From Ferribacterium limneticum (GTDB lineage: Bacteria > Pseudomonadota > Gammaproteobacteria > Burkholderiales > Rhodocyclaceae), in assembly GCF_020510565.1 (NCBI RefSeq), contig NZ_CP075189.1, positions 3,332,501 through 3,396,500 on the forward strand: a stretch of 64,000 bases of DNA, in the 5' to 3' direction. The translations under genes and the position numbers were made by a program. Positions within the stretch are counted from its first letter, which is position 1; each line of letters opens with the position of its first letter. Below are positions 9,682-17,710 of the stretch, piece after piece. The notes beneath the pieces are model-generated. The model had not been told where the DNA came from, did not search any database, and saw only the letters and a program-made list of their open reading frames with translations.

Positions 9682-10652
9682 TTCCGGATCATCCCCGACA
9701 AACCCTCGGCCAGAGAAATTTTGGCACGCCAACCCAACTCCCGCTCAATCCGCCCAGCTGAATAGTAGGCCGAACCAAGCAGGCGCGCCACAACCTCACT
9801 GTCGAGAGGAACACGGCGCCCCAGGATTTTCCCAGCGGCATCCCCGAAGCGCGCGGCAAGATCCAGAATGGACACTGGTATTGACCAGGTACAGGGCGAC
9901 AGCCCATGCGCAGCCCGCAGGGCATCGAACAAGGCTCGCCCTGAGTGGGCTTCCGGAGCCGCCACGATGTAGGTACGCCCGTTCGCAGCAGCGTTGCCGG
10001 CCACCAGGCGCATGGCCGAAACGACATCATCGACATGGACCAGCGAGCGCCGATTTCCGGTTTCCGGCAAGGGCGGAAACAGCCCTCGCCCGACAAGATT
10101 TCCCATGCGTTCAAGATTTCCCCGGCCACCCGCGCCATAAACCATGCTCAGCCGCAAGTTGACAACATGCATGCCCGTAGCCTGTCCAGCCGCCAAAACA
10201 GCCTGTTCGGCGGCGCGCTTGGATTGGCCATACGCCGTCTCTGGCTGGCCGGGAAAGTCCTCGTCGATGCAGTCCTCGCCGGGCTCGGCCATGGCCTTCA
10301 CACTCGACAGGAAGACAAAGCGCTTGACCCCGGCCTGCCCAGCCGCCTCCAGCAGATTGCGTGTTCCCTCGAAATTGACTTGCCAGTGGCGGACGGCATC
10401 GTCGGCAAAGCGGGAAGCAAAGGCGTGGGCGTAACCGGCACAATGGAAAATGCAGTCGATACCGGCGCAAGCTTCGGCCAGCGCTTCCTTGTCAAGAAGA
10501 TCGGCCTGAACAGTACTGACACCGGATGAGGGATGGCGCGCCAATGCACGGTATGCGATGCCATCACGCTGCAAACTCGTCAATAAATGCCGACCAATGA
10601 ATCCATTGGCCCCGGTGATCAATTCCACTACGCAATCCCTTGCAAGAAACAC
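9678..10652 (-). CDS. NAD-dependent epimerase/dehydratase (extended SDR)
   Basis: Sugar-nucleotide 4-epimerase or 4-reductase acting beside the phosphoglycosyl transferase. The 324-residue frame has the nucleotide-binding motif TGANGFIGRHL near its N-terminus and the catalytic YxxxK in AYGQSKRAAEQ. The reading frame opens with MFLARDC, but a GTG at residue 8 or 9 (VVELITG) gives a more family-like N-terminus, so the true start is uncertain by about 8 codons. It overlaps the transferase start by four bases, so translation is likely coupled. It resembles the WbpK/WbpV type; the substrate is unknown. The 133 bases upstream show no clear promoter or terminator. Confidence 0.88.
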   Translation of the reverse strand: MFLARDCVVELITGANGFIGRHLLTSLQRDGIAYRALARHPSSGVSTVQADLLDKEALAEACAGIDCIFHCAGYAHAFASRFADDAVRHWQVNFEGTRNLLEAAGQAGVKRFVFLSSVKAMAEPGEDCIDEDFPGQPETAYGQSKRAAEQAVLAAGQATGMHVVNLRLSMVYGAGGRGNLERMGNLVGRGLFPPLPETGNRRSLVHVDDVVSAMRLVAGNAAANGRTYIVAAPEAHSGRALFDALRAAHGLSPCTWSIPVSILDLAARFGDAAGKILGRRVPLDSEVVARLLGSAYYSAGRIERELGWRAKISLAEGLSGMIRK

Positions 10653-10785
10653 CTCAAGTCACAAGACTAGGCTTTTGCCAGGCGTTCTTGCCCGGTCGGA
10701 CATAACAGGCTTGCCTCAAGCCGGAAAGCACAATTACCCAATCCTGTCGCGCTGAGGGCACCTGCCGCCTGGCACATCTCCCCAA

Positions 10786-11583
10786 CTAGATATTCCTCTT
10801 CTTCACGCCGTTATAAATATAACTCAGCAGCAACAAGGCGCTGTTCAGCCGACCGAGGCGTTCGCGTTGCCTGTAGATATGCCAGGCCATATGCAGTTTC
10901 GAAACCTTGTTCGAAGACAGCGAACCGCTACGCTCACGATAAATCGTCAGTGGCATGTCGATTCCGTGCGCCGGATACCCTTCACGCAGGATGTCGAGCC
11001 ACAGGGCATAATCGTGAGAACGCTTCAGGGCAGGAAAAAGTCGTTGGCCAAGGAGAGCGCTGTCGAGCATCACCGTCGAGCAGCCAATCGCGCAGGAACG
11101 AAGGAGCGAGAAATAGCTGACTTCGAGCGGCGGGCGATAGACGCGCCCCTGCAGACATCCATCTGCATCCGTCTTTTCGTAGGCCGAATAGGAGAATGGC
11201 AAACCCCGGCTCGTCATCAAGTCGAGCTGAATCGAAAGCTTCTCCTTGCGCCACAAATCATCCGCATCCAGAAAGGCAATATAACGTCCTCTCGCCTGTT
11301 GAATGGCGTGATTACGTGCCCCGGCCCCGCCCATGGATGTGGCTAGCCGAAAAAGCCTGATCCGTTGATCGCCCCTGGCATAGCCTTCAACAATACTTAC
11401 TGAATCATCGGTCGACGCGTCGTCGACCAGCAACAATTCCCAATTGGTGAAATCCTGCGCCTGTACGGACTGTATTGCCAAGCCAAGCCATTGCGCTGAA
11501 TTCCGGCAGGGCATGATCACAGATACCACTGGTGTTGAACTCAATCGCCCCCCCCCGAGCCAATGAAAATCATCTACTGCCAC
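10786..11583 (-). CDS. Family 2 glycosyltransferase with a 5' G9 tract
   Basis: GT-A inverting glycosyltransferase, cytosolic, adding one sugar to the lipid-linked unit. Visible motifs are VVSVIMPCRNS (about 19-29), ELLLVDDASTDDS, and the metal-binding DxD in AFLDADDLW (about 103-111). The 265-residue frame opens with a GTG that overlaps the upstream ATP-grasp gene by 10 bases. Codons 10-12 are an uninterrupted run of nine G, upstream of the conserved fold. Starts after the tract (TTG at codon 14) are possible, in which case the tract would act as leader instead of coding sequence. The acceptor and sugar are unknown. Confidence 0.88.
   Translation of the reverse strand: MAVDDFHWLGGGRLSSTPVVSVIMPCRNSAQWLGLAIQSVQAQDFTNWELLLVDDASTDDSVSIVEGYARGDQRIRLFRLATSMGGAGARNHAIQQARGRYIAFLDADDLWRKEKLSIQLDLMTSRGLPFSYSAYEKTDADGCLQGRVYRPPLEVSYFSLLRSCAIGCSTVMLDSALLGQRLFPALKRSHDYALWLDILREGYPAHGIDMPLTIYRERSGSLSSNKVSKLHMAWHIYRQRERLGRLNSALLLLSYIYNGVKKRNI
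11548..11556 (-). repeat. G9 homopolymer tract near the 5' end of a glycosyltransferase gene
   Basis: Nine consecutive G on the coding strand (codons 10-12), flanked by C on both sides. Tracts this long at the start of surface-glycan genes are prone to slipped-strand length change, which would shift the frame or alter the spacing in front of a downstream start. Confidence 0.8.
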
Positions 11584-12761
11584 CCATTATTACGCATCAA
11601 TGCTTCCGTAGCCTTCACTTCTTTACGGTCGTTTCCCAATATCAGCCCATTGACTCTGGGCAACCCGCCCCTTCCAATGTCGACATCCGGTCGATAGGTG
11701 GAAAAGGGCAAGAAGTAACCATCGCGGCAAGCCCGCCTGGCTGACGTGATTGCCTCCGGATAAGAGCCTTTGAACGAAAAACCACAGAAACGCCCGACGC
11801 AATTTCCAAAACGCGACTGAATGGCCGGCATCAGAAGCAGGCCCACTGTCGATCCACAGAACCGGAAATTGAGATCGAATATTTTCGATACCTTGCCCTC
11901 ACTTTCGGCAAGATCAAGGCCAAAAATCCCCCGGTAACCCAGGTGCGCGGCTATTCTGGCAGTCTCCATGCCGGCTTCTATCGAAGCCGGACCTGGCTCA
12001 CATCCCGGGCCCAGCCAGTTTCCGCGATATGCGCCATCCTCGGCACAAACCATTTCAGCCCCGCCGAGATACTGCACTTCCATGCCCTCTGCAACCGCGT
12101 AATTGAGACAATACATGCTATCGGCCGACAACCATTCCTCGACAATCACTCGCTCGCTTTCTGCCAACCCGGATCTGGCACGAACAAGATCGTCCGCCCC
12201 TCGACAAATGAAGACATCGCCGCAGCCCCCGCCCGTGCTCTGAGGAGTCCCCGCCTTGAGTACGCACGGGAAATCATGACCGGAATGCCCCCATGCCTCG
12301 ACCATGGATGAATCAAAAACCCGTCGCTGTGGCAAATACCGGGACGACACGAAGCGCTCGAGATTGCCTTTGTCATTGAGCGATGACAGCAGATCGGGGG
12401 CAAACCAATAGCTTTCAGGCGCCAACAGCCATTCCGGATGGCGATGCTGCAAGACCAGCCGGACCTTTTGCCGCTCGAGGTCGCGCAGTATGCCTTCGTA
12501 CTCCGGCACACTGCGGAAGACCAGACGTTCGCCCGCCACTTCGAGGCCGGCCTCGCCAAGCAAATCGAGCCCCCGCTCATCGGCCACTCCCTCGGCACAG
12601 ACCACCGGCATGCGCCCGAGAACACCCAGTTGCGTACCGGTCAGACTCTTTACCACATCAGGATCTCTTGGCAACCAGCGGCCCAATTCCGGGTGGGCCA
12701 GCCCGGAATAGACATGCCCCTCGCCATACAGGCGAGCTAGATCAATTGCTGGCTTGAGCAT
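11574..12761 (-). CDS. ATP-grasp-fold enzyme in polysaccharide locus (first in sequence order of two)
   Basis: A 395-aa protein with ATP-grasp features. The nucleotide-lysine strand reads FPCVLKAGTPQSTGGG (about 170-185), with a following VIVEEWL strand and a C-terminal metal-binding stretch KIFDLNFRFCGST. N-terminal residues 1-110 look like a preATP-grasp Rossmann-like domain. ATP-grasp enzymes form amide or thioester bonds through acyl-phosphates, so a role in attaching an amino acid or amine to a sugar carboxylate is possible; this is inference. It overlaps the second ATP-grasp gene upstream by 20 bases and the GT2 gene downstream by 10, so the three look tightly coupled. No characterised relative was recognised. 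Confidence 0.7.
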   Translation of the reverse strand: MLKPAIDLARLYGEGHVYSGLAHPELGRWLPRDPDVVKSLTGTQLGVLGRMPVVCAEGVADERGLDLLGEAGLEVAGERLVFRSVPEYEGILRDLERQKVRLVLQHRHPEWLLAPESYWFAPDLLSSLNDKGNLERFVSSRYLPQRRVFDSSMVEAWGHSGHDFPCVLKAGTPQSTGGGCGDVFICRGADDLVRARSGLAESERVIVEEWLSADSMYCLNYAVAEGMEVQYLGGAEMVCAEDGAYRGNWLGPGCEPGPASIEAGMETARIAAHLGYRGIFGLDLAESEGKVSKIFDLNFRFCGSTVGLLLMPAIQSRFGNCVGRFCGFSFKGSYPEAITSARRACRDGYFLPFSTYRPDVDIGRGGLPRVNGLILGNDRKEVKATEALMRNNGWQ

Positions 12762-13599
12762 GGAAAAAACTTATCCCCCACGCCAATCTGCCGGCAATAT
12801 CCCTGACCTCCGGACCGATGTTCATGCCGTAAGTCGGCGTTCGATTGGCGTCGAGCAGAATCGCTTCGCCTTCGAACATCACATAATCAAACTTACCGTA
12901 GTCGAAGCCTAACTCCTCACGTCGCTGACGCAGGAATGGTGGCACTTCCGAAAGCATTTCCGACCGGATGATGTTATGCGATTTGAGAAGTGCTTCCGGC
13001 GAATAGGAAATCCTGTGCATTTCCTCATTTCCGAAGAAGACCCACTGGCGCAGGGCAAACAGCTCGCCAACCCGCTCGCAGCAAAGGCGTTCAACCACCA
13101 GCGCCGGATTTTTCCACACATCTTCGGGCACCTCGGCCACATTCCGATAGATCGGATAGCAACCGCCAGCCAATCGGGCGGCCATCGTCCACGGCAGCAA
13201 TCGATCCTTTATTTTCAGCAACGGTCCGAATACTTCATGCTCATAGCGCTCGCGACGTCCGCCGCAGTTGGCATCGGTCTTGACGATGACTGGACCACCA
13301 TCCTGACTATCTGGCAACAGCAGCTGCCGGCTTACGACGCGCTTTGAAATATCAAGAGCACCGTGGTTGATAACTATCTGATAGCGTGCCAGACAGTTGT
13401 CGACGATGCTCTCCGGTATTACCGTCCGATTGACATGCAGCAAGGCCAGTTCGGCCTCCGGCAACATACCGAAATCATCGCAGAACAGGATGCGCCAGCC
13501 TTGCTGCTCCCAACTGGCAATGAGTAGTGACAAGACATAACGGAAATTCCCGAAACGTTTATTGTCATCGAGCAGCACGACTAGGCGTTTCGACTTCAT
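12742..13599 (-). CDS. ATP-grasp-like protein in polysaccharide locus (second of two)
   Basis: A 285-aa protein beginning MKSKRLVVLLDDNKRFGNFR. Signs of an ATP-grasp fold are the strand PVIVKTDANCGG (about 103-114) and a late DYGKFDYVMFEGEAILLDANRTPTY-type stretch (about 232-256, with D and N metal ligands in LLDANRTP). It is shorter than most ATP-grasp enzymes and has a brief N-terminal region. It lies 10 bases downstream of a glycosyltransferase and overlaps the next ATP-grasp gene by 20 bases. Two such genes in a row suggest a modification step on the glycan or its precursor. The function is not known to me; the fold call is moderate. Confidence 0.62.
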   Translation of the reverse strand: MKSKRLVVLLDDNKRFGNFRYVLSLLIASWEQQGWRILFCDDFGMLPEAELALLHVNRTVIPESIVDNCLARYQIVINHGALDISKRVVSRQLLLPDSQDGGPVIVKTDANCGGRRERYEHEVFGPLLKIKDRLLPWTMAARLAGGCYPIYRNVAEVPEDVWKNPALVVERLCCERVGELFALRQWVFFGNEEMHRISYSPEALLKSHNIIRSEMLSEVPPFLRQRREELGFDYGKFDYVMFEGEAILLDANRTPTYGMNIGPEVRDIAGRLAWGISFFHAQASN

Positions 13600-13608
13600 T
13601 GAAACCCT

Positions 13609-14667
13609 CTAGAGCACCAAACCGGCTTGTGCAAGATCCATCTCGACACCGGCCATGTCGTGCTGACTGGCGCTGTTGAAGCCTTTCTGGCGCATCGCCG
13701 GATCCGGAATTCTCTCCAGGATCCCCGGAATCTCGGACTCATCATGGAAAACATGCCCGCCGCCATTTTCCACCCAGGCATCGTAATCCGGCCGCAACGA
13801 GGGCGCCACGACGGCCACGCCGGACGCTTGTGCCTCGATGACCGACATCGAAATTCCGCGAGAGTAATAACCACGGCCAATCTGGATCAAGGCCTTGTAT
13901 TTCTTGTAAAGGGCCGGCATTTCGGATGGCGGAACATATTTCATGACCCGCAGGTTGGCGGGCAGGTTAGGCAGGTTGATCCACAGGCATCCGGGCGTCG
14001 GCATCGGATACCAGTCGACCGGCCCCTTGATCGCCGAAATGATGCGGGCAAAGGCGGCATCCCCTTCGCGCCGGTCAAGCAGGGAACCCAGCACCATCAC
14101 ACCATCGCCATTGGGACTTTCGTCATGGAACCTGTCGAAGAAGAGCCTCGACTGCAGGTCGAATACTTTTTCAGGCGGGAAAAACCGCGAGATTTCCTCT
14201 TTGAGAAGCGGGATGCAATAGACCCCCTTGAAGTTCCGCGAAGCGGCAGTTTTCCTGATTGAGCTGGAAGAAACTAGATAATGCCGACTCACAAACTGCT
14301 CACTCAGCAGGTAGGTGGCCAAACGCTTCTTCAGCGGCAACCTGGCCGGATCGATGATGATGCGATCCGGCGTATGCAGCTTGAGAACAAATGGAACATC
14401 GAGCGCATCGGCCACCTGTCGGGCATAGCAGTGATTGGGCAGCAACCAGGAAATGATGAAATCCGGCTTGAACTGTCGGGCCAGGGCGACCAGTTCGCCC
14501 ACATTGTCGAAATAGTTGAAATCGACCGGTGAGTAAAACGGCGCCCGCGGCTGATTCGGCGACAACACAAGCACCTGGGCGCGAGACGACAGGTAATCCA
14601 CTTCGCTGTTGAGGTAATTGTGCGCCGCATGCGGATAGGCGCGACCGATAACCAGGATTCGTTTCAT
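13609..14667 (-). CDS. Glycosyltransferase, GT-B fold (GT4-like)
   Basis: A 352-aa protein starting MKRILVIGRAYPHAAHNYLN, with a first Rossmann domain (PDFIISWLLPNHCYARQVADAL) and a second domain with the GT-B C-terminal signature RGISMSVIEAQASGVAVVAPS (about 280-300), where E acts on the donor. This is the pattern of retaining GT4 enzymes, though the EX7E motif is not classical. It stands 20 bases from the membrane-protein gene and 10 bases before the ATP-grasp gene. Donor and linkage cannot be told from sequence. Confidence 0.8.
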   Translation of the reverse strand: MKRILVIGRAYPHAAHNYLNSEVDYLSSRAQVLVLSPNQPRAPFYSPVDFNYFDNVGELVALARQFKPDFIISWLLPNHCYARQVADALDVPFVLKLHTPDRIIIDPARLPLKKRLATYLLSEQFVSRHYLVSSSSIRKTAASRNFKGVYCIPLLKEEISRFFPPEKVFDLQSRLFFDRFHDESPNGDGVMVLGSLLDRREGDAAFARIISAIKGPVDWYPMPTPGCLWINLPNLPANLRVMKYVPPSEMPALYKKYKALIQIGRGYYSRGISMSVIEAQASGVAVVAPSLRPDYDAWVENGGGHVFHDESEIPGILERIPDPAMRQKGFNSASQHDMAGVEMDLAQAGLVL

Positions 14668-14686
14668 GACTTGCGCTCCAGATCAA

Positions 14687-15508
14687 TCAAACATATTTAA
14701 AGAACACCACGACGACATCCGGATGCATGCGCTCCAGCTGGACGGCCTGCACCCCGAACTGACCAATCGACTGGAACATCCGGCGAGCCAGCAGCAAGGT
14801 CAGGATGGCGACAACTGAATTGAGCCCCCCGGCAATCACATACTCCAGCAACAGCAAGCCGAAGACGACGAGAAAATTCATGGAGGCCAGATACTTGAGA
14901 TATTCGGCAGGATTCCGCGCGATGGCCCGAGCCAGCCAGGCCAATCCGGCGCCGCGAGCGGCGCACAGGCGATTGGTCATCAGCGCCTGCAACGCCAGGA
15001 TCAGCATCATCAAGGCAAAGACCACCGGGCTGATCAACAGCAAGCCGATGAATCCCGCAGCAAACACCAGGCCATTTGCATAACAACGACAGGCCGTTCC
15101 GAATACTTCGCGGATCTGCCGGCGCTGCTCGCTCGACAGATGCTCGGATTCGGTCAGCGATTGCGCCAGCCGGGTACCACCGCGCCCGACAATCCGATTG
15201 GAGGCAAGCTCGAAGCCGATGGCTGCAACATAGAGAACTATCGTCGCAATACTGAGCCCGATCACCCAGGCGCCCCGGGAGACCTTTGCCGGACTGAGCT
15301 GCATGAGCGTTGGCAAGCTCCCGGAACCCAGTATCAGCATGATCTTCAGCGGAATGAACAGCGCGAACAATTGCGAGAACTGGGATATCGCCCGGCACAA
15401 GCCGGCCACGATGGTCATCGAGCCGACATGCCTGAGAAAATAGCGAAACAATCGCCATTGCCATGCCAGATGCGCAATTACCAGTGATGACGGGGCAAGT
15501 GAAGTCAC
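14687..15508 (-). CDS. Unassigned multi-spanning membrane protein of the polysaccharide locus
   Basis: A 273-aa hydrophobic protein with about five to six membrane segments (about 30-58, 78-105, 150-172, 174-195, 218-245). It starts at a GTG 5 bases after the upstream GT2 stop; the open frame continues upstream, but that part overlaps the GT2 gene and is not protein-like. The N-terminal part (FRYFLRHVGSMTIVAGLCRA) faintly recalls the membrane half of ABC exporters, but no ATPase gene is near. It is too short and has too few helices to be a typical Wzy polymerase or Wzx flippase. Its place between glycosyltransferases suggests a role in glycan assembly or export. I do not recognise the family. 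Confidence 0.65.
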   Translation of the reverse strand: MTSLAPSSLVIAHLAWQWRLFRYFLRHVGSMTIVAGLCRAISQFSQLFALFIPLKIMLILGSGSLPTLMQLSPAKVSRGAWVIGLSIATIVLYVAAIGFELASNRIVGRGGTRLAQSLTESEHLSSEQRRQIREVFGTACRCYANGLVFAAGFIGLLLISPVVFALMMLILALQALMTNRLCAARGAGLAWLARAIARNPAEYLKYLASMNFLVVFGLLLLEYVIAGGLNSVVAILTLLLARRMFQSIGQFGVQAVQLERMHPDVVVVFFKYV

Positions 15509-15512
15509 GATC

Positions 15513-16436
15513 TCAGTTTCTGATGGGGAGCTCACCGCGCAGCAGGCGGTAAACTTCGGCAAGTTCGACGCCCCAGAGCCGGCCCTGCAGGATGCAGGCT
15601 TGCAGACGCTGCGGCAAGGAGAGCCGGGGCGCCCGAATGATACGCCACCACAGGTCAAAAGGCGGAAGCAATGTCCGCAGCAGGTAAAAAGCACGCCTCT
15701 GGCGACTTCCCGCTGCAACCTGTCCGCCTTTGACCCGCCGCTTTTTGGTTTCCAGTTCCAGCCAGTTGCAGCGCGCTGGATGAATAACCCGGGCGGGAGC
15801 GCAGTACGTGATTTTTATTCCCTGCCGCTGCGCGCGTCGGCAAAAATCGGCATCCCCGCCGGAAAAACGACTCTGGTCAAACATCCCCACTTTTTCGAAA
15901 ACCTGGACAGGTATGAATAGATTCGCCGTTATGGCATATCCACGACGCACATAGCGCGCCTGAGGCAGCCCCAGAGCGACATCGTAAATTTCGCTGGGCG
16001 TCATGCACTGCCAGTCCTCCGGCTCGACCGAAACGCCGCCTGCAACGATGGCGAGACAACCTCCGCCAGCTTGAAAGGCACCGACTCCCGACTCTAGCCA
16101 TTGCTCCATGGGGCGGCAATCGGCATCGGTGAATACCAGAATTTCACCGCGCGCCTGCCTGACGGCCTCGTTCCGTGCGGCATAGGAACCCGGGGTAGTA
16201 CAGCGCAGCAAGAACGCCCAGGGCGGCAGGGGCAAGGCTTCGGGAAAACAGTCCGAAGCATTGTCGACGAGCAGCAGTTCAAAGGCCGGTGGCTTCAGCG
16301 ATTGCGCGGCCAGGCAGTCAAGGAGTGCCGGCACCAGATGCCAGTGGTTATAGACAGGGACGATAACCGAGACACGCGGCTGAACACCTTCCGCCAACAA
16401 TACGCTTTCGGTGGGGAGTGGCGAAGGCACTGGCAA
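15513..16436 (-). CDS. Family 2 glycosyltransferase
   Basis: GT-A glycosyltransferase of 307 aa. The fold opens RVSVIVPVYNHWHLVPALLDC (about 21-41), followed by ELLLVDNASD and the metal-binding DxD in LVFTDADCRPM. The later FDQSRFSGGDADFCRRAQRQG stretch (about 195-215) is the typical acceptor/catalytic loop with the ED-like pair of GT2 enzymes. The C-terminal region is amphipathic and basic, which suits membrane association. It is separated from the sulfotransferase-like gene by one base and from the next gene by four. Sugar specificity unknown. Confidence 0.88.
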   Translation of the reverse strand: MPVPSPLPTESVLLAEGVQPRVSVIVPVYNHWHLVPALLDCLAAQSLKPPAFELLLVDNASDCFPEALPLPPWAFLLRCTTPGSYAARNEAVRQARGEILVFTDADCRPMEQWLESGVGAFQAGGGCLAIVAGGVSVEPEDWQCMTPSEIYDVALGLPQARYVRRGYAITANLFIPVQVFEKVGMFDQSRFSGGDADFCRRAQRQGIKITYCAPARVIHPARCNWLELETKKRRVKGGQVAAGSRQRRAFYLLRTLLPPFDLWWRIIRAPRLSLPQRLQACILQGRLWGVELAEVYRLLRGELPIRN

Positions 16437-16437
16437 G

Positions 16438-17580
16438 CTAGCGCGTCACCGAACTTTTACGTCCGCACCAGCGAAATGCCGTGCGCACCCACGCCACCAC
16501 CCGCCCGCCGGCATTTCGTTCGGCCCAGCGCATCAGCCTTCTCGGTATGACCAAACGAGGCCTCAATGGTTGCCGGCTCGCCAGCATCAACAATTGGCGC
16601 TTTTTTTCGGCATCGACCACGCAGATATCGGAAATCTGGCTGAAAGTATTCCAGATGGGATTCGATTCGCCCCTGATTGCCGCGTAATCGATGCCCGAAA
16701 AGCGGAAGCCGTATTGCTCTTCCAGCCACAGCAGATCGACACTGGTGTCATCGATATGGCGCGCGACCTCGGCAACAAGTACCGGTCGCCGGTAAAGGCC
16801 GTGGCGGTGTTCGATATGCTGCAGCAGGCGCTGCAGGCGAACACAGTCGACCGGAATATCCCCGTCGGCATCCTTGTGCTTGGTCTGGCGATACTCCTGC
16901 AGTATCGCCATGACCTCGGCACTCAGTGACTCGTTCAACTCGGCGGAAACAATCCGGCCAGCGAAAGAGGATACCTCGGGAACGCAGCGATGCAGGAAAT
17001 CGCTGGTAATGTCGCCATCCAGCAGCAAATCGCGCTCATAGGGAATCACCATGGGCTTGCGGCCAAACATTTCCCAGGCCGCCTCAATCGTCTTGCGCAT
17101 TGGGGGAGCGCCCGGCGGATTGAATTTCGCTGCAGACTTCAGGCGTTGCTGCACTGCCGACAGGTAATGCCTGGACGGTTGCCTGACATAGGCCACGACC
17201 TGCACGTCATCGGTCAGCTCGAGGATGCGCGCCCTAAATTTTTCGGTATCTGTCGAACCGATGGCAAAAAACATCCCCTCGCCGGAAAGAATCACGGTAT
17301 GCGGCTGATGTTTGGCAATCTGGCGCTTTATCTGCTGCCAGTTGCTTTCAAAGTCCTTCCACAGCAAGTCCGTCTGTTTCCCGTACATCGCACGAAAACG
17401 TGGCGCCATGGCATCGCCGTGGCGCATCAGTAAGGCCAGGAAATTATGATTGGTCGGATGAATATTGACTTGCGGATACAGCACCCCATGACGTAACAAA
17501 CTCGCGCGGTCGGCCGACAGCTGTGCCTGTAGTGCGGTCGTCCCGGTCTTGGGCATACCTATGTGAAGTATCAGTTTCAT
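16438..17580 (-). CDS. Sulfotransferase-like P-loop protein
   Basis: A 380-aa protein starting MKLILHIGMPKTGTTALQAQ, which contains the 5'-phosphosulfate-binding loop of PAPS-dependent sulfotransferases (PKTGTT, 9-14). A possible 3'-phosphate-binding element follows at VVAYVRQPSRHYLSA (about 140-155), with R and S in the expected order. Such proteins in polysaccharide loci may sulfate the glycan, but many family members are uncharacterised and no PAPS-synthesis gene is in this window. I chose the ATG at 17580 because the longer frame would add 30 unrelated residues. A 130-base gap with no clear signal separates it from the upstream gene. Confidence 0.75.
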   Translation of the reverse strand: MKLILHIGMPKTGTTALQAQLSADRASLLRHGVLYPQVNIHPTNHNFLALLMRHGDAMAPRFRAMYGKQTDLLWKDFESNWQQIKRQIAKHQPHTVILSGEGMFFAIGSTDTEKFRARILELTDDVQVVAYVRQPSRHYLSAVQQRLKSAAKFNPPGAPPMRKTIEAAWEMFGRKPMVIPYERDLLLDGDITSDFLHRCVPEVSSFAGRIVSAELNESLSAEVMAILQEYRQTKHKDADGDIPVDCVRLQRLLQHIEHRHGLYRRPVLVAEVARHIDDTSVDLLWLEEQYGFRFSGIDYAAIRGESNPIWNTFSQISDICVVDAEKKRQLLMLASRQPLRPRLVIPRRLMRWAERNAGGRVVAWVRTAFRWCGRKSSVTR

Positions 17581-17710
17581 GACATTAACGAGTCCAGATT
17601 GCGATGTATCTCTGGGCCCCAATGGGGAGCCATGTACGGGAGCATGCACTCCAGCGTTACGGAAGGCCACCCCAGCAAAGCGAAGCCTGCCCCAGACAGA
17701 TCCTTTCCTC

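Noticed and set aside
10708..10722. Small hairpin (GGCTTG/CAAGCC) in the gap before the epimerase
   Set aside because: Only six base pairs and no T-run, so not a convincing terminator.
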